Shown here piece by piece: positions 1 to 8,475 of a stretch of DNA of 64,000 nucleotides. Both the position numbers and the translations under genes were made by a program. Source of the stretch: Anaerovorax odorimutans (lineage in GTDB: Bacteria > Bacillota > Clostridia > Peptostreptococcales > Anaerovoracaceae). The stretch spans positions 54,269 to 118,268 of the forward strand of contig NZ_JANFXK010000013.1 of NCBI RefSeq assembly GCF_024459955.1, in the 5' to 3' direction. Position 1 is the first letter of the stretch, and each line of letters starts with the position of its first letter. The notes under the pieces were generated by a model, which was not told the DNA's origin, made no database searches, and saw nothing but the letters and a program-made list of their open reading frames with translations.

Positions 1-91
1 TGGCATCCTCTATTTCACCTTTGTATTGGTTTAATTCCTTGAGAGTTGTACAGAGTTTAAAAAATCCCGGAATATTGCGTATTATCTTCAT
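1..91 (-). CDS. 5' end of an unrecognised gene (partial)
   Basis: An ATG at 91 on the minus strand follows an AGGAGGG ribosome site with about 4 bases of spacing and opens a frame that runs off the window edge. The 30 visible residues begin MKIIRNIPGFFKLC and include a charged stretch (LKELNQYKGEIEDA). That is too little to name a family. It is divergent from the PAP2 gene and shares a roughly 95-bp AT-rich intergenic region with it, which probably holds promoters for both. Confidence 0.6.
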   Translation of the reverse strand, partial: MKIIRNIPGFFKLCTTLKELNQYKGEIEDA

Positions 92-185
92 AAATCCCTC
101 CTGAATCTTAGTATATCTACTATACCACAATTTTAGTGTATTTTTAATGGAAAAAGTATATAATTAAAAGAGAAAAGGGAGGACG

Positions 186-821
186 GTGATTATTAAGATT
201 ATGTCGAAAAAACAAACGATTGTCATGCTCTCAGGGCTGGCCGGATTCATTATTATCGCCTGTTTTGTGGCGACCGGAAAAGAGCTGGCGTTTGATACGG
301 TAATACGGGAATGGATTTATTCTCTGAGAAACGATGTTTTGACTCCAATTCTCAAGGTCATTACATATATGGGAAATTGGCAGAGCATAACGGCTCTTTG
401 TATCCTGCTGCTGATTTTCAGGCAAACTAGATTTCGCTACGGAATACCGGTTTCCGTGGGAGCTATCACAGTTACGGCGCTCAATAAAATTATCAAAGTG
501 ATTTTTCAGAGGCCCCGTCCGGATGTGAGCCTGCATTTGATCGAGCAGGGAGGGTATTCCTTTACAAGCGGCCACTCCATAACCAGCATGGTTGTTTTCG
601 GGATGTTGATTTATCTGGTCAGGCGATATGTGAAGGACAAGAAAAAAGCCAACCTTTTGACTGTACTGCTGGCTATTCCCTGGATCTTCATCGGATTGAG
701 CCGTATTTATATGGGCGTGCATTTTCCAACGGATGTTTTGGGAGGCTGGTGCCTGGGTCTGGCAATTCTGATGATACTCATTTTCATGGAAGAAAAATAT
801 ACAAAAAAAGAAATGCCCTGA
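186..821 (+). CDS. PAP2-family phosphatase (membrane)
   Basis: Integral-membrane phosphatase of the PAP2 superfamily, which usually dephosphorylates lipid phosphates such as undecaprenyl pyrophosphate or phosphatidate. The three signature blocks are in order: K-x6-RP (KVIFQRPRP, about residue 103), SGH (SFTSGHS, about 128) and SR-x5-H-x3-D (SRIYMGVHFPTD, about 171-182). Hydrophobic segments surround them, and length (211 aa) is normal. The start is uncertain: GTG at 186 lies only 2 bases after GGAGG, while ATG at 201 lies 17 bases after it. The stop codon is inside the left arm of the downstream terminator. The exact substrate cannot be read from sequence. Confidence 0.88.
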   Translation: MIIKIMSKKQTIVMLSGLAGFIIIACFVATGKELAFDTVIREWIYSLRNDVLTPILKVITYMGNWQSITALCILLLIFRQTRFRYGIPVSVGAITVTALNKIIKVIFQRPRPDVSLHLIEQGGYSFTSGHSITSMVVFGMLIYLVRRYVKDKKKANLLTVLLAIPWIFIGLSRIYMGVHFPTDVLGGWCLGLAILMILIFMEEKYTKKEMP

Positions 822-844
822 GTAAGTTCAGGACATTTTTTTAT
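811..844. terminator. Terminator between convergent genes
   Basis: AAATG-C-CCTGA and TCAGG-A-CATTT form a stem with one mismatch, followed on the plus strand by a T run. The left arm contains the last codons and stop of the PAP2 gene. The convergent DUF2148 gene ends at 852, so the site may serve both directions. Confidence 0.7.
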
Positions 845-851
845 CTTTTAT

Positions 852-1400
852 TTAAACCATCACATTGTCAGGATCGCGGTCAAAATAGATGCTCTTTGAG
901 GAAGTGGAGAGAGGAATTCCAAAGCAGACTCTGACCTTGGAAGGAAAACATCCCATCCGCAGAGCAGCTTGTCCTGCTGAAAAGAGTACTCGGTTATCAA
1001 TGCGGTTGTCAGCTGCGATGGAAACAGCAGATCCCACTGCGATACCCAGATCCGTTACGTTAAAGGCGCAGTTGGCTCCGGCTTTCGCCATTTCGCCGCA
1101 GTTTTCAAACCCGCACATACCACAGTTATCCAGTCCCAGCGGATCGTTGATAACGCCGATCATAACGATACAGTGACTGTTGTCCACATTATTGGCGTCC
1201 CGGTTAAAGAAATCAGCGCCTGTCTCTTTGGCAATATCGCGCATGTGCGCGCAGAGAATATCTTTATCGTTTCCATCTAAAATAAGAGATACGACTTTAT
1301 CCTCACCGCAACCCTTCGGTGCTGTCTTAGCAGCAGCAACCATTTTATCGGCTACGGCAAATGCGCTTCTCTTTTCTGCGTCTTCACTTTTATAAATCAT
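852..1400 (-). CDS. DUF2148 ferredoxin-like protein
   Basis: 182-aa protein matching the DUF2148 / ferredoxin-domain family of anaerobes. The centre holds a C-x2-C-G-F-x2-C motif (NCGMCGFENCG, about residue 94-104) plus other cysteines (GCGEDK, GANC, MGCF), fitting an iron-sulfur cluster site. It is soluble, with no signal peptide. It starts after a GGAGG site and lies 11 bp downstream of the shikimate-kinase-like gene, so the two are probably co-transcribed. The family has no established biochemical role that I can state; a redox function in anaerobic metabolism is inferred from the cysteines. Confidence 0.85.
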   Translation of the reverse strand: MIYKSEDAEKRSAFAVADKMVAAAKTAPKGCGEDKVVSLILDGNDKDILCAHMRDIAKETGADFFNRDANNVDNSHCIVMIGVINDPLGLDNCGMCGFENCGEMAKAGANCAFNVTDLGIAVGSAVSIAADNRIDNRVLFSAGQAALRMGCFPSKVRVCFGIPLSTSSKSIYFDRDPDNVMV

Positions 1401-1411
1401 AGAGAAACCTC

Positions 1412-1888
1412 CTAAGGCCTTGATATAAATTGATTATACAACGGTTTTCTCTGTTCGTAAAGAGCAAAGAACTTTTTCTTTTTTATCGAGTTATCGCTTT
1501 GACTCATAAAAGCGTAAGGAAGTCCTTTCTGCTCCTTAGCGCGTTCCCATAATTCCTCCGGCAGAGCCTGGGAATCCGCCACGAGTACCTTATTTTTTTC
1601 CAGTATTTCACGGCTCATATCATCCAGAAAAACGCCGTCGCCGCAGGATACTACAATTCCTTCCTCTTCCTGTAACTGGCAAAGCATCTCATATTCCTGA
1701 TTCCGATATTCATGCTCGCCCATCATCATGCAGATTCTTTGAATGGTGCGGCCATCTTTCTTTTCAATCAGCTCATCCAGATCAAGAGCGCGATACCCTC
1801 GCTTTTCCGCTTCGGCCCTTGCCAGCCCCTTTCGGTCGCTGCCCATAAAACCGATTACAAAGATTCTCGGAGCTTTTTCCTGTTCCAT
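1412..1888 (-). CDS. Shikimate kinase-like protein, degenerate P-loop
   Basis: 158-aa protein with the shikimate kinase fold pattern. FVIGFMGS sits at the P-loop position, LDLDELIE matches the DxD shikimate-binding strand, EHEYRNQE places the conserved arginine, and VVSCGDGVFL replaces the usual GGG loop. The Walker A motif is broken: the usual G-K-[ST] reads D-R-K-G, so the lysine is Arg or displaced by one and the Mg-binding Ser/Thr is lost. The GGG loop is also altered. Classic shikimate phosphorylation is therefore doubtful. The neighbour is a DUF2148 protein rather than other aro genes. It may be a repurposed nucleotide or ligand binder. Confidence 0.7.
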   Translation of the reverse strand: MEQEKAPRIFVIGFMGSDRKGLARAEAEKRGYRALDLDELIEKKDGRTIQRICMMMGEHEYRNQEYEMLCQLQEEEGIVVSCGDGVFLDDMSREILEKNKVLVADSQALPEELWERAKEQKGLPYAFMSQSDNSIKKKKFFALYEQRKPLYNQFISRP

Positions 1889-1993
1889 CTTTTACCTCGC
1901 TTGTTTGTAATTTTAACATATTCAATTTTACGGCAACGCCGTATATAGAGAAGATTATATCTAGTATACGACAGATACGGCCTTACAGCAAGC

Positions 1994-2022
1994 TTGCGGG
2001 CAGGTGAAATTCATCGTATAAT
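1994..2022 (+). promoter_or_regulatory. Sigma-A type promoter for nucleotidyltransferase
   Basis: TTGCGG at 1994-1999 and TATAAT at 2017-2022 are 17 bp apart, 32 bp before the ATG of the nucleotidyltransferase gene. The -35 overlaps a GCAAGCTTGC palindrome. Confidence 0.65.
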
Positions 2023-2053
2023 AGAATCATTATGAAAAAAGAGAGGGAGCATT

Positions 2054-2974
2054 ATGAAAGAACCAACTTTAATTATAATGGCAGCAGGGATGGGTTCACG
2101 ATACGGCGGGCTTAAACAGATGGATCCCATCAGCGACAAGGGTGAAATTATTCTCGACTTTTCTCTGTATGACGCGATGATGGCCGGTTTTAAAAAAGTC
2201 ATCTTTGTTATTAAGGAAGAAATGGAAGCTGATTTTCGGGCTTTGATTGATGAGAGAGCGGGAAAACACATGGAAGTGCGTTATGCTTTTCAAAAGCTGG
2301 ATGATATTCCGCAAGGCTACCAGGTTCCCGAAGGCCGGGAAAAACCCTGGGGTACAGCTCATGCGGTACTCAGCTGCAGACATCTGATCGACGGGCCGTT
2401 CGTAGTAATCAATGCTGATGATTATTATGGGGCCAGCGGCTTTGCAAGCATTTACGATTTTCTTGTCAATCATCAGGACGGACAGACTTATTCGTATTGC
2501 ATGGTGGGCTTTAAGCTGGAAAATACCATTACGGAAAACGGACATGTTGCCCGGGGCGTATGCGATATTACGGAAGACGGAAATCTGACTCAGGTCACTG
2601 AGCGTACTAAGATCATGCGCCGCCCGGAAGGAATCTGTTACTCAGAGGATGAAGGTCAGACCTGGGTACCTCTTGCTGACGGGACAACGGTATCTATGAA
2701 TTTTTGGGGATTCACCAAGAGCATGATGGAAGAGATGGAAAAAGGCTTTCCAGCCTTTTTAAATGAGACTTTGAAGGAGAATCCGCTGAAGGGAGAATAT
2801 TATCTGCCGATGGTTGCGGACAGGTTGGTGAAAGAAGGAAAAGCGACAGTAAAAGTTCTTCCTTCCCAGGATAAATGGTATGGTGTTACTTACCGGGCTG
2901 ACAAGGAAAATGTTGTTGCGGCGCTGCAGTCCATGAAGGATAAAGGTCTTTATCCGGACAAGCTATGGAAATAA
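2054..2974 (+). CDS. NDP-sugar nucleotidyltransferase
   Basis: 306-aa member of the nucleotidyl transferase superfamily. It starts LIIMAAGMGSRYGG, the G-x-G-[ST]-R nucleotide-binding loop, followed by a lysine (LKQMDPI). The VVINADDYYG segment (about residue 116-125) supplies the metal-binding Asp. Length suits a glucose-1-phosphate thymidylyl/uridylyltransferase-type enzyme that couples an NTP to a sugar or alcohol phosphate for cell-surface polymers. The substrate is not evident and no glycan genes adjoin it. The ATG at 2054 has GGGAG upstream and a good promoter. The gene appears monocistronic and ends near a very strong hairpin. Confidence 0.82.
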   Translation: MKEPTLIIMAAGMGSRYGGLKQMDPISDKGEIILDFSLYDAMMAGFKKVIFVIKEEMEADFRALIDERAGKHMEVRYAFQKLDDIPQGYQVPEGREKPWGTAHAVLSCRHLIDGPFVVINADDYYGASGFASIYDFLVNHQDGQTYSYCMVGFKLENTITENGHVARGVCDITEDGNLTQVTERTKIMRRPEGICYSEDEGQTWVPLADGTTVSMNFWGFTKSMMEEMEKGFPAFLNETLKENPLKGEYYLPMVADRLVKEGKATVKVLPSQDKWYGVTYRADKENVVAALQSMKDKGLYPDKLWK

Positions 2975-2994
2975 AATAATTAATAAGAATTTGA

Positions 2995-3040
2995 AAAAAA
3001 TAAAATTAACAAACAGAAATGTTTGTTAATTTTATTTTTT
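2995..3040 (+). terminator. Perfect 21-bp hairpin terminator
   Basis: Positions 2995-3015 and 3020-3040 are perfect reverse complements around a GAAA loop, ending in a T run. It is a terminator for the nucleotidyltransferase. Both arms carry TTTGTTAA/TTAACAAA, the motif repeated in front of the next gene, so the element may double as part of that operator array. Confidence 0.75.
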
Positions 3041-3081
3041 GTTGCTTTTCTTTGTTAATTTTGTTAAAATAAATTAACAAA
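3006..3081 (+). promoter_or_regulatory. Five-copy TTTGTTAA operator-like array
   Basis: The 8-mer TTTGTTAA or its complement occurs at 3006-3013, 3022-3029, 3051-3058, 3060-3067 and 3074-3081. The last three form direct and inverted pairs across the expected promoter of the AlbA_2 gene. They are probably binding sites for that gene's product or another regulator; this is inference. Confidence 0.5.
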
Positions 3082-3102
3082 ACAACAAAGAAGGTGTTTT
3101 TT

Positions 3103-4578
3103 ATGCAAACAACGGATTTGATAGAATTAGCAAAAATAATTCAGAAAAGGCAGGCCGAAGCGCAGGTCATTGAAGTAAAATCCGCACATGAAGGCTGCCC
3201 GAAAAAATTATATGATACCTTATCCTCCTTTTCCAACCAGGACAGCGGTGGAACGCTGGTTTTCGGTTTAAATGAAAAAAAACAGTTTGAGGCTGTGGGC
3301 GTGTACGATCTGCAGGATTTGCAGAAAAGAATTACGGAGCAGTGTAATCAGATGGAACCGCCGGTGCGGGCCGTCTTTACGATTGCGGAGTATCAGGGAG
3401 TAAATATCTGCTGTGCGGAAATCCCGGGAATTGAGCTGACAAAGAGGCCTTGTTATTATAAGGGGATCGGCAGAGTAAAGGGCTCTTATATACGAGTGGG
3501 CGATGCCGATCTGCCGATGACCGATTATGAGCTGTATGCGTATGAAGCATATCGCGCTCATCTTCATGACGATGAGAGGCAGGTAGAGCGGGCGTCCTTA
3601 AAACTGCTGAACCAGGATAAAGTCGCGGCCTACATCCATGAAAAAAAGAATGAACGACCCCAGTTTTCTCTGATGGAAAAGGAGCAGATTTATGAAATGC
3701 TTAATTTAACCAGAGAAGGTATCCCGACACTTGCGGCACTGCTGAATTTCTGCGTCTATCCCCAGGGACTTTTTCCTCAGCTGGGAATAACGGCAATTGT
3801 TGTGCCCGGCTATGAAATAGGGGACGTGGGTGAATATAATGCCAGATTTATCGACAATAAACGGATTGAGGGAACCATAGCGGAAATGGTTGAGGAAGCT
3901 ATCACCTTCTGCAAACGGAACATGAAAGTAAAAACAATCATAAACCCCGATACCGGAATGAGGGACGATAAAACCGAATATCCGATCAAGGCGATCAGAG
4001 AAGCTGTTTTAAATGCGCTCATCCATCGGGATTACAGCTTTCATACGGAAGGGACACCCGTGCAGATCAATTTTTTCGCAGACCGCCTGGAAATCCACAG
4101 CCCCGGAACACTGTACGGCAGGCTGACCGTAGAGCAATTGGGTAAAGTAAAGGCAGATCTGCGGAATCCGGCTCTTGCGGTTATGACGGAAAGCATTACC
4201 GGAGCAGAAAATCGCTATTCGGGAATTCCCACGATTATACGTGAAATGAAGGAGTGGGGACTTCCGGCGCCTGTCTTTGAGAACAGGAGAAATGAGTTTG
4301 TCGTGACCCTGTACAATGGCAGCGAAAAGTCGGGAAGCATGATGGTGGCTGAGGAAGTGAAGCCTTATGATGAAGGCAAGACTCCTGAGAGCCTGCTGGA
4401 ATTTTGCCGGGAACCGAAATCAAGAAATGAAATCGCGGAGTTCCTGGGGGTAAAGACCGTATTCTATGTGATGAAGCGGTATATCAAACCATTGCTGGAG
4501 AGCGGCGAATTAGCTATGACCATGCCGGAAAAACCAAAAAGCAAGCTGCAGAAATATTATACGATTTTTCCCAATTAA
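3103..4578 (+). CDS. AlbA_2-domain putative DNA-binding regulator with ATPase-like domain
   Basis: 491-aa protein of the AlbA_2 / schlafen-like family often annotated as an RecG-like helicase, though no helicase motors are present. The N-terminal AlbA_2 domain spans about residues 20-140 (EVKSAHEGCPKKLYDTLSSF and GGTLVFGLNE). A GHKL-like domain follows, with IREAVLNALIHRDY (about 303-316). The C-terminus has a winged-helix look (RNEIAEFLGVKT). The start is ATG 3103, spaced after AAGAAGG; a GTG nine bases upstream lies inside the ribosome site. Transcriptional control, probably of its own promoter given the TTTGTTAA array, is the likely role. Confidence 0.8.
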   Translation: MQTTDLIELAKIIQKRQAEAQVIEVKSAHEGCPKKLYDTLSSFSNQDSGGTLVFGLNEKKQFEAVGVYDLQDLQKRITEQCNQMEPPVRAVFTIAEYQGVNICCAEIPGIELTKRPCYYKGIGRVKGSYIRVGDADLPMTDYELYAYEAYRAHLHDDERQVERASLKLLNQDKVAAYIHEKKNERPQFSLMEKEQIYEMLNLTREGIPTLAALLNFCVYPQGLFPQLGITAIVVPGYEIGDVGEYNARFIDNKRIEGTIAEMVEEAITFCKRNMKVKTIINPDTGMRDDKTEYPIKAIREAVLNALIHRDYSFHTEGTPVQINFFADRLEIHSPGTLYGRLTVEQLGKVKADLRNPALAVMTESITGAENRYSGIPTIIREMKEWGLPAPVFENRRNEFVVTLYNGSEKSGSMMVAEEVKPYDEGKTPESLLEFCREPKSRNEIAEFLGVKTVFYVMKRYIKPLLESGELAMTMPEKPKSKLQKYYTIFPN

Positions 4579-5053
4579 AAGCGGAATTGCCGCAAGGTCG
4601 AAGCCTTTTTAAGCAATATGCGTATTATGTTCAACAATGAGTGCGTTTTGCCTCGGTTGTTGAAGTATTTCCAAGGCTTGCGGCCTCTGTTCCTGTCCAA
4701 AGCTATATCTTGAGCGAAATTTTGTGCTGGCAGGGTCTATATCCTTGAAAAAAGTTCAACAAAAGCTCAGTTTTTCGCTGTGTGTTGAGAAAAATCGCAA
4801 TTTGCCTTTTGGGTCGCTTTTCATATGGATCAATCCCTGCAGCGCGGCCGGTTCGATCGCGGCAATAGCACAAATTGTCATTTTTCACGGTTTCGAACTT
4901 TTGCAGACCCACAACTTTGCGTAACTTTACATTAATTTTGAGAAAAGTTACCACAACGAAGAACTTTCACTATTTGCGACCAAGGTGTGTCTTTTTGGCT
5001 AATGGTTGCGGGATTTGCCGGGAAAATTGAAGTTTGGTCGCAAACCTGCGGCC
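4579..5053. repeat. Repeat locus 1: A element, inverted B element and C element
   Basis: Gene-free stretch between convergent genes made of three dispersed repeats. An A-type block starts at TTCAACAA (4630-4637), pairs with TTGTTGAA, and continues through CCTTGAAAAAAGTTCAACAA. A reverse-complemented B-type block runs from AGCACAAATT (about 4867) to AAAAGTTACC (about 4962). A C-type element occupies 4976-5053. The same blocks recur at 47.1-48.8 kb and near 63.8-64.0 kb. No transposase or convincing coding frame is present. Confidence 0.7.
4976..5053 (+). repeat. C element copy 1
   Basis: About 78 bp, beginning GCGACCAAGG and containing TGGTTGCGGGAT, then TTTGGTCGCAAACCTGCGGCC. Terminal TTGCGACCAA/TTGGTCGCAA arms would close a hairpin. 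A second copy at 63822-63902 keeps the same arms and interior with many substitutions between. Confidence 0.65.
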
Positions 5054-5104
5054 CTTCCCTGCTTCTGCCGGGCGGTGTACAAGGGGATCTTAAAAAAGTA
5101 AGTC

Positions 5105-5147
5105 TTCAAAAAAAGTTTACCGCCCCGGAGAAGAACTTCCGGGGCGG
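5105..5147 (-). terminator. Terminator of M28 peptidase gene
   Basis: CCGCCCCGGA (5120-5129) pairs with TCCGGGGCGG (5138-5147) in a 10-bp GC stem. On the minus strand a T-rich run follows (complement of the A run at 5108-5114). Confidence 0.85.
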
Positions 5148-5190
5148 CATATGTACATAGGAATCTTTGATTCCGTCATGCACACGTTTT

Positions 5191-7383
5191 TTATTTGAGC
5201 ATTTCATTCAGCTCTCCCATGGCTTTTGTCTCTGCGGCCATGGTATTTTTTAATCCATTCTGCTGCTGTTTTAGAGCTTTTCCGTAGATGGAAAGTTCCT
5301 TTTCATAAGTTGCCTTTCCGCCCTTTTCAACAGTTGCCGCTTTTTCAAGGATTGAAAGAGTGGCATCCTTAGTATCGGCCAGTTCAGAGCCTTTTCCGGT
5401 TCCCCAGAAGATATTGCCTTTATTTGTTTTTTCAAGAAGTGTGTTTTCTGATGCTTTGCAGGTTTCGGGGCTGAAATTATAATAGCCGAATTCTGCGCCG
5501 CCATTAATGTTCCAGGCGATGTCCAGAGCGCCGGACTTTTCATCCTCGTTGGAAAGATCACCTTTTTCCAGGGCTGCGGTTACGCCGGAAATCAGTTCAA
5601 TGTTGGACTGATAAGCAAGATGCTTGACAACCACATCCGAAGTGAGGATGATGCCGATAAAATGATCCTGAACATATTTGAATGCTTCCAGGGTCTTCTT
5701 GTTCAGCGCTTTTCCCTCCTCGCGGATAGCCTGAAGAGTTTCTTCCGGTTCTCCGTCAGAGACAGCTTTTTCATAGCGGTCATTGATATCGGCAATTTTT
5801 TTATTCCAGCCTTCCGCAGCGTTCCGGAGATTGGAGACAGCTGTCTTATAAGCGGTGGAGTCGGCCCCGGCAGCCTTAGCCATATCTTCATTCAAGGCTT
5901 CGTCCAGATCATCGCAGGTAGCGGTCAGATCCAGAGGAAGCGCAGGCGTCTGATCCAGGTAAATAGCCAGAGAACCATAGGTATTGAGATTTGTTGTCAT
6001 AACATCCTCGCTGTAAGTATCCTTATCGTCGGCTACCGTATGGTAACGCTGCTGCATCCAGCCTTTATCGCCGTCCTGTGTGCCCGGTATGTTAATAAAG
6101 TAAGGAACTCCGCTGGCACGGTAAGAAACGCCATCCTCCAGACAATTGGTATCAACGGAAGTGCTGCTGATGCCCTTTGGATAAATATCATTTGCAGGAG
6201 ATGCGGCAAGCCCGGAGCTTTCCACAAAATTCTTAACAATGGAAGCGAATTCCGGTACGCAACTGATCTGACTTTCTTCCATTCCATCATAGAAAGCAGG
6301 AAGTTCAAAGTTAATCATGGCGATGGTTTTTCCGGCCCATTCAGGATGAGCGTGATTAATCATTTCCCAGGCGCCGGTGGTCCAGTCGAACTGGCTGCCC
6401 GTAGCGCCCCATTCTTCCGACCCGTGGGCTACAAAGACAATATCGTTTTCAGGCGTATACTCCGAATCCTTCATGGCCTTAGCCATACCAAGAACCAGTC
6501 CTATGGCGCAGCTGTCATCCTGGAATCCGTTGAAATATACATCATAATGGCCGGAGACAATGATCTGCTGGTCGGAGGACTTTCCTTTAATTTTTCCGAT
6601 TACATTATAGCTGGTGCCCTTGTCCGGCTCCATAATATTATCTACTTTCAGCGTTGCCTGAGAGTTTCCGGATTTTATGGCCTCTGCCAGCTCTTTGTAT
6701 TGATTTTTACTGATGCTGACACAGGGAATTACATCCTTTGAGCAGACATCCTGCATATTGATCATATCGTCGGAATAGGTCGCATAGCCGCCTGTGTCGT
6801 ATGTAACAATGGCTGCGGCGCCATGAAGGGCGGCTTCGTTCATATATTGGTCGATCCAGGCCACATTCCATTGGTCCACACCGGCAAGCGCGATTTTACC
6901 CTTTAAATCTTTTCCTTCATAATCAGCGGCAAAACCGTTTCCAACATCGACGATTTCGGCGGTGATTCCGTTTTTATCCGTGCCGTTGGTCGCATAGGAA
7001 GCAGGCATGATATCGATTTTCGTACCTTCTACGGTTAGAGAAGCATCGTTGAACTGCCATTTATCTACTGTTACCGGTACTTTTTCCACATCTTCCAGTC
7101 CCAGACCTTCCATTTCACCGGCCAGATAATCAGCAGCCTTGTGTTCTGCGTCAGAGCCGGCGGTTCTCCATCCGAGATCATTGGAAAGATACGTTTCATC
7201 GTAGGCAAGAGTTTTCGCTATATTATAGGAATACTCATGGTCTACCTTTTCCAGATACTTTTCAACGGAGGGAGCCATAGAAAGATCTGATTTTATGCTC
7301 GATCCGCCGCCGCAGGCTGTCATGGAAAAAATGAGCGCGGCCGCTGCCGCGACACAGATTATTTTTCTTAGCCTTCGTTTCAT
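5191..7383 (-). CDS. M28-family zinc peptidase, lipoprotein
   Basis: 730-aa surface lipoprotein. It has a signal peptide and lipobox (FSMTACGG, Cys about residue 24), so it is probably tethered to the outer face of the membrane. A protease-associated (PA)-type insert lies around 140-240, then the M28 aminopeptidase core with metal ligands in SGHYDVY (His/Asp), FQDDSCAI (Asp) and GSEEWG (Glu pair). The C-terminal ~220 residues are helical and charged. M28 enzymes release N-terminal amino acids from peptides, so peptide scavenging is likely. It lies 76 bp downstream of a membrane LuxR regulator on the same strand and has its own terminator. Confidence 0.88.
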   Translation of the reverse strand: MKRRLRKIICVAAAAALIFSMTACGGGSSIKSDLSMAPSVEKYLEKVDHEYSYNIAKTLAYDETYLSNDLGWRTAGSDAEHKAADYLAGEMEGLGLEDVEKVPVTVDKWQFNDASLTVEGTKIDIMPASYATNGTDKNGITAEIVDVGNGFAADYEGKDLKGKIALAGVDQWNVAWIDQYMNEAALHGAAAIVTYDTGGYATYSDDMINMQDVCSKDVIPCVSISKNQYKELAEAIKSGNSQATLKVDNIMEPDKGTSYNVIGKIKGKSSDQQIIVSGHYDVYFNGFQDDSCAIGLVLGMAKAMKDSEYTPENDIVFVAHGSEEWGATGSQFDWTTGAWEMINHAHPEWAGKTIAMINFELPAFYDGMEESQISCVPEFASIVKNFVESSGLAASPANDIYPKGISSTSVDTNCLEDGVSYRASGVPYFINIPGTQDGDKGWMQQRYHTVADDKDTYSEDVMTTNLNTYGSLAIYLDQTPALPLDLTATCDDLDEALNEDMAKAAGADSTAYKTAVSNLRNAAEGWNKKIADINDRYEKAVSDGEPEETLQAIREEGKALNKKTLEAFKYVQDHFIGIILTSDVVVKHLAYQSNIELISGVTAALEKGDLSNEDEKSGALDIAWNINGGAEFGYYNFSPETCKASENTLLEKTNKGNIFWGTGKGSELADTKDATLSILEKAATVEKGGKATYEKELSIYGKALKQQQNGLKNTMAAETKAMGELNEMLK

Positions 7384-7459
7384 TGTTTTGCTCTCCTTTC
7401 AAAATAAGAATAATAAAATATTTCTGACGATTCTAATTTTTACTTAAAGAGCCCCTGAA

Positions 7460-8452
7460 TTACAATGGTCCACCTGGACCATTTTCCTGATTTACCAAAT
7501 GAACGAGTTCCATTCTTGTTGAAATATCAAGCTTTTCAAATATATTGTGCATATGGCGTTTCACCGTGTACTTGGAGATAATCAGTTGATCCGCAATCTC
7601 TGGATTCGTCAGCCCTTCATAGGCCAATTCCAGAACTTCCCGCTCCCGTTCGGTCAAAGAATGGGTCTGGGCGATAAAATCCAGCCGGCTGTTTATGTCG
7701 TTTTCCGGCTCTTTTTCTTCAATATGAAAAAGGGCTGTAAAATCCTCATGCCACAGTAAAAAGATTGTTAAGAGATTGGTGATGAGAAGCAAAAGAGAAG
7801 TGGGATCGACAAAGCTCGGATACTGGGGATCCAAAGAACCGATCATAATACCAATAACCAGAAAGGCGTTCCAAAGCCCGTTTGCCATGAGAACGATGGA
7901 AATAGAAGTTACAAGCCGCCGTATCTGTTTTTGCACGATCTCGGACAAACCTTTAAAGAGGTGCCAAATCGTAATAAACGTAAGGAATACGCAGACCAGG
8001 ACTTCGCTGAACAGAGAAAAGCTTCTTTGGAAGCCTGCTGAAACAAGATAATAGCCATCCATGAGAAAACCGTAGCAGATACCGGAAAAAACCAGGCAGA
8101 TAACACAGAAAATCAAAGAAAACAACTTCATTTTTTCATTCTTTGTCTCCGGCAGCTGGCTTTTTTCGCGGATATAGGCAGTCCAAAAGTAAACCTGACC
8201 GATAAACGTAAAGATATCCAGAACCCTCACAAGCGCCGGGGCCGAATGGAATCCGGTTTTAAGCACGGTGTAGTCAATATAGAAATAGAGTGCGTCAATA
8301 AAGGCTGTGCAGATCATGAAATTGCGGATGGAGGCGAGAAGTCGCTTGTTTCCCGAAGACCAGTATTTTGCCAGCAGTACCACCAGAAGAATTACTAGAA
8401 AGCCGACGAATCCGGCAAAAATATATGTAAAAAAGAAAATTCCTTCGAACAT
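7460..8452 (-). CDS. Membrane-anchored LuxR-type transcription regulator
   Basis: 330-aa protein. About 220 N-terminal residues hold roughly seven hydrophobic helices, followed by a cytoplasmic LuxR/GerE helix-turn-helix (LTEREREVLELA, about 266-277, and NPEIADQLIISKYTVKRHMH). This is a sensor-regulator in one chain: a membrane input domain and a DNA-binding tail. It sits between the glucosaminidase gene (24-bp gap) and the M28 peptidase (76-bp gap), all on the minus strand, and may regulate them. The ligand is unknown. The last codons form a 9-bp palindrome (7464-7483). Confidence 0.85.
   Translation of the reverse strand: MFEGIFFFTYIFAGFVGFLVILLVVLLAKYWSSGNKRLLASIRNFMICTAFIDALYFYIDYTVLKTGFHSAPALVRVLDIFTFIGQVYFWTAYIREKSQLPETKNEKMKLFSLIFCVICLVFSGICYGFLMDGYYLVSAGFQRSFSLFSEVLVCVFLTFITIWHLFKGLSEIVQKQIRRLVTSISIVLMANGLWNAFLVIGIMIGSLDPQYPSFVDPTSLLLLITNLLTIFLLWHEDFTALFHIEEKEPENDINSRLDFIAQTHSLTEREREVLELAYEGLTNPEIADQLIISKYTVKRHMHNIFEKLDISTRMELVHLVNQENGPGGPL
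7464..7483. repeat. Palindrome at end of LuxR gene
   Basis: AATGGTCCA and TGGACCATT, separated by CC, form a perfect 9-bp dyad inside the last codons (ENGPGGPL). It could be an attenuating hairpin between this gene and the peptidase gene, or a regulator site; there is no T run. Confidence 0.5.
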
Positions 8453-8475
8453 GGAGTACCTGGCCTTTCTCCCTC

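Noticed and set aside
5620..6741. 373-codon plus-strand frame
   Set aside because: It is antisense to the M28 peptidase gene, whose zinc motifs and lipobox are clear; no ribosome site.
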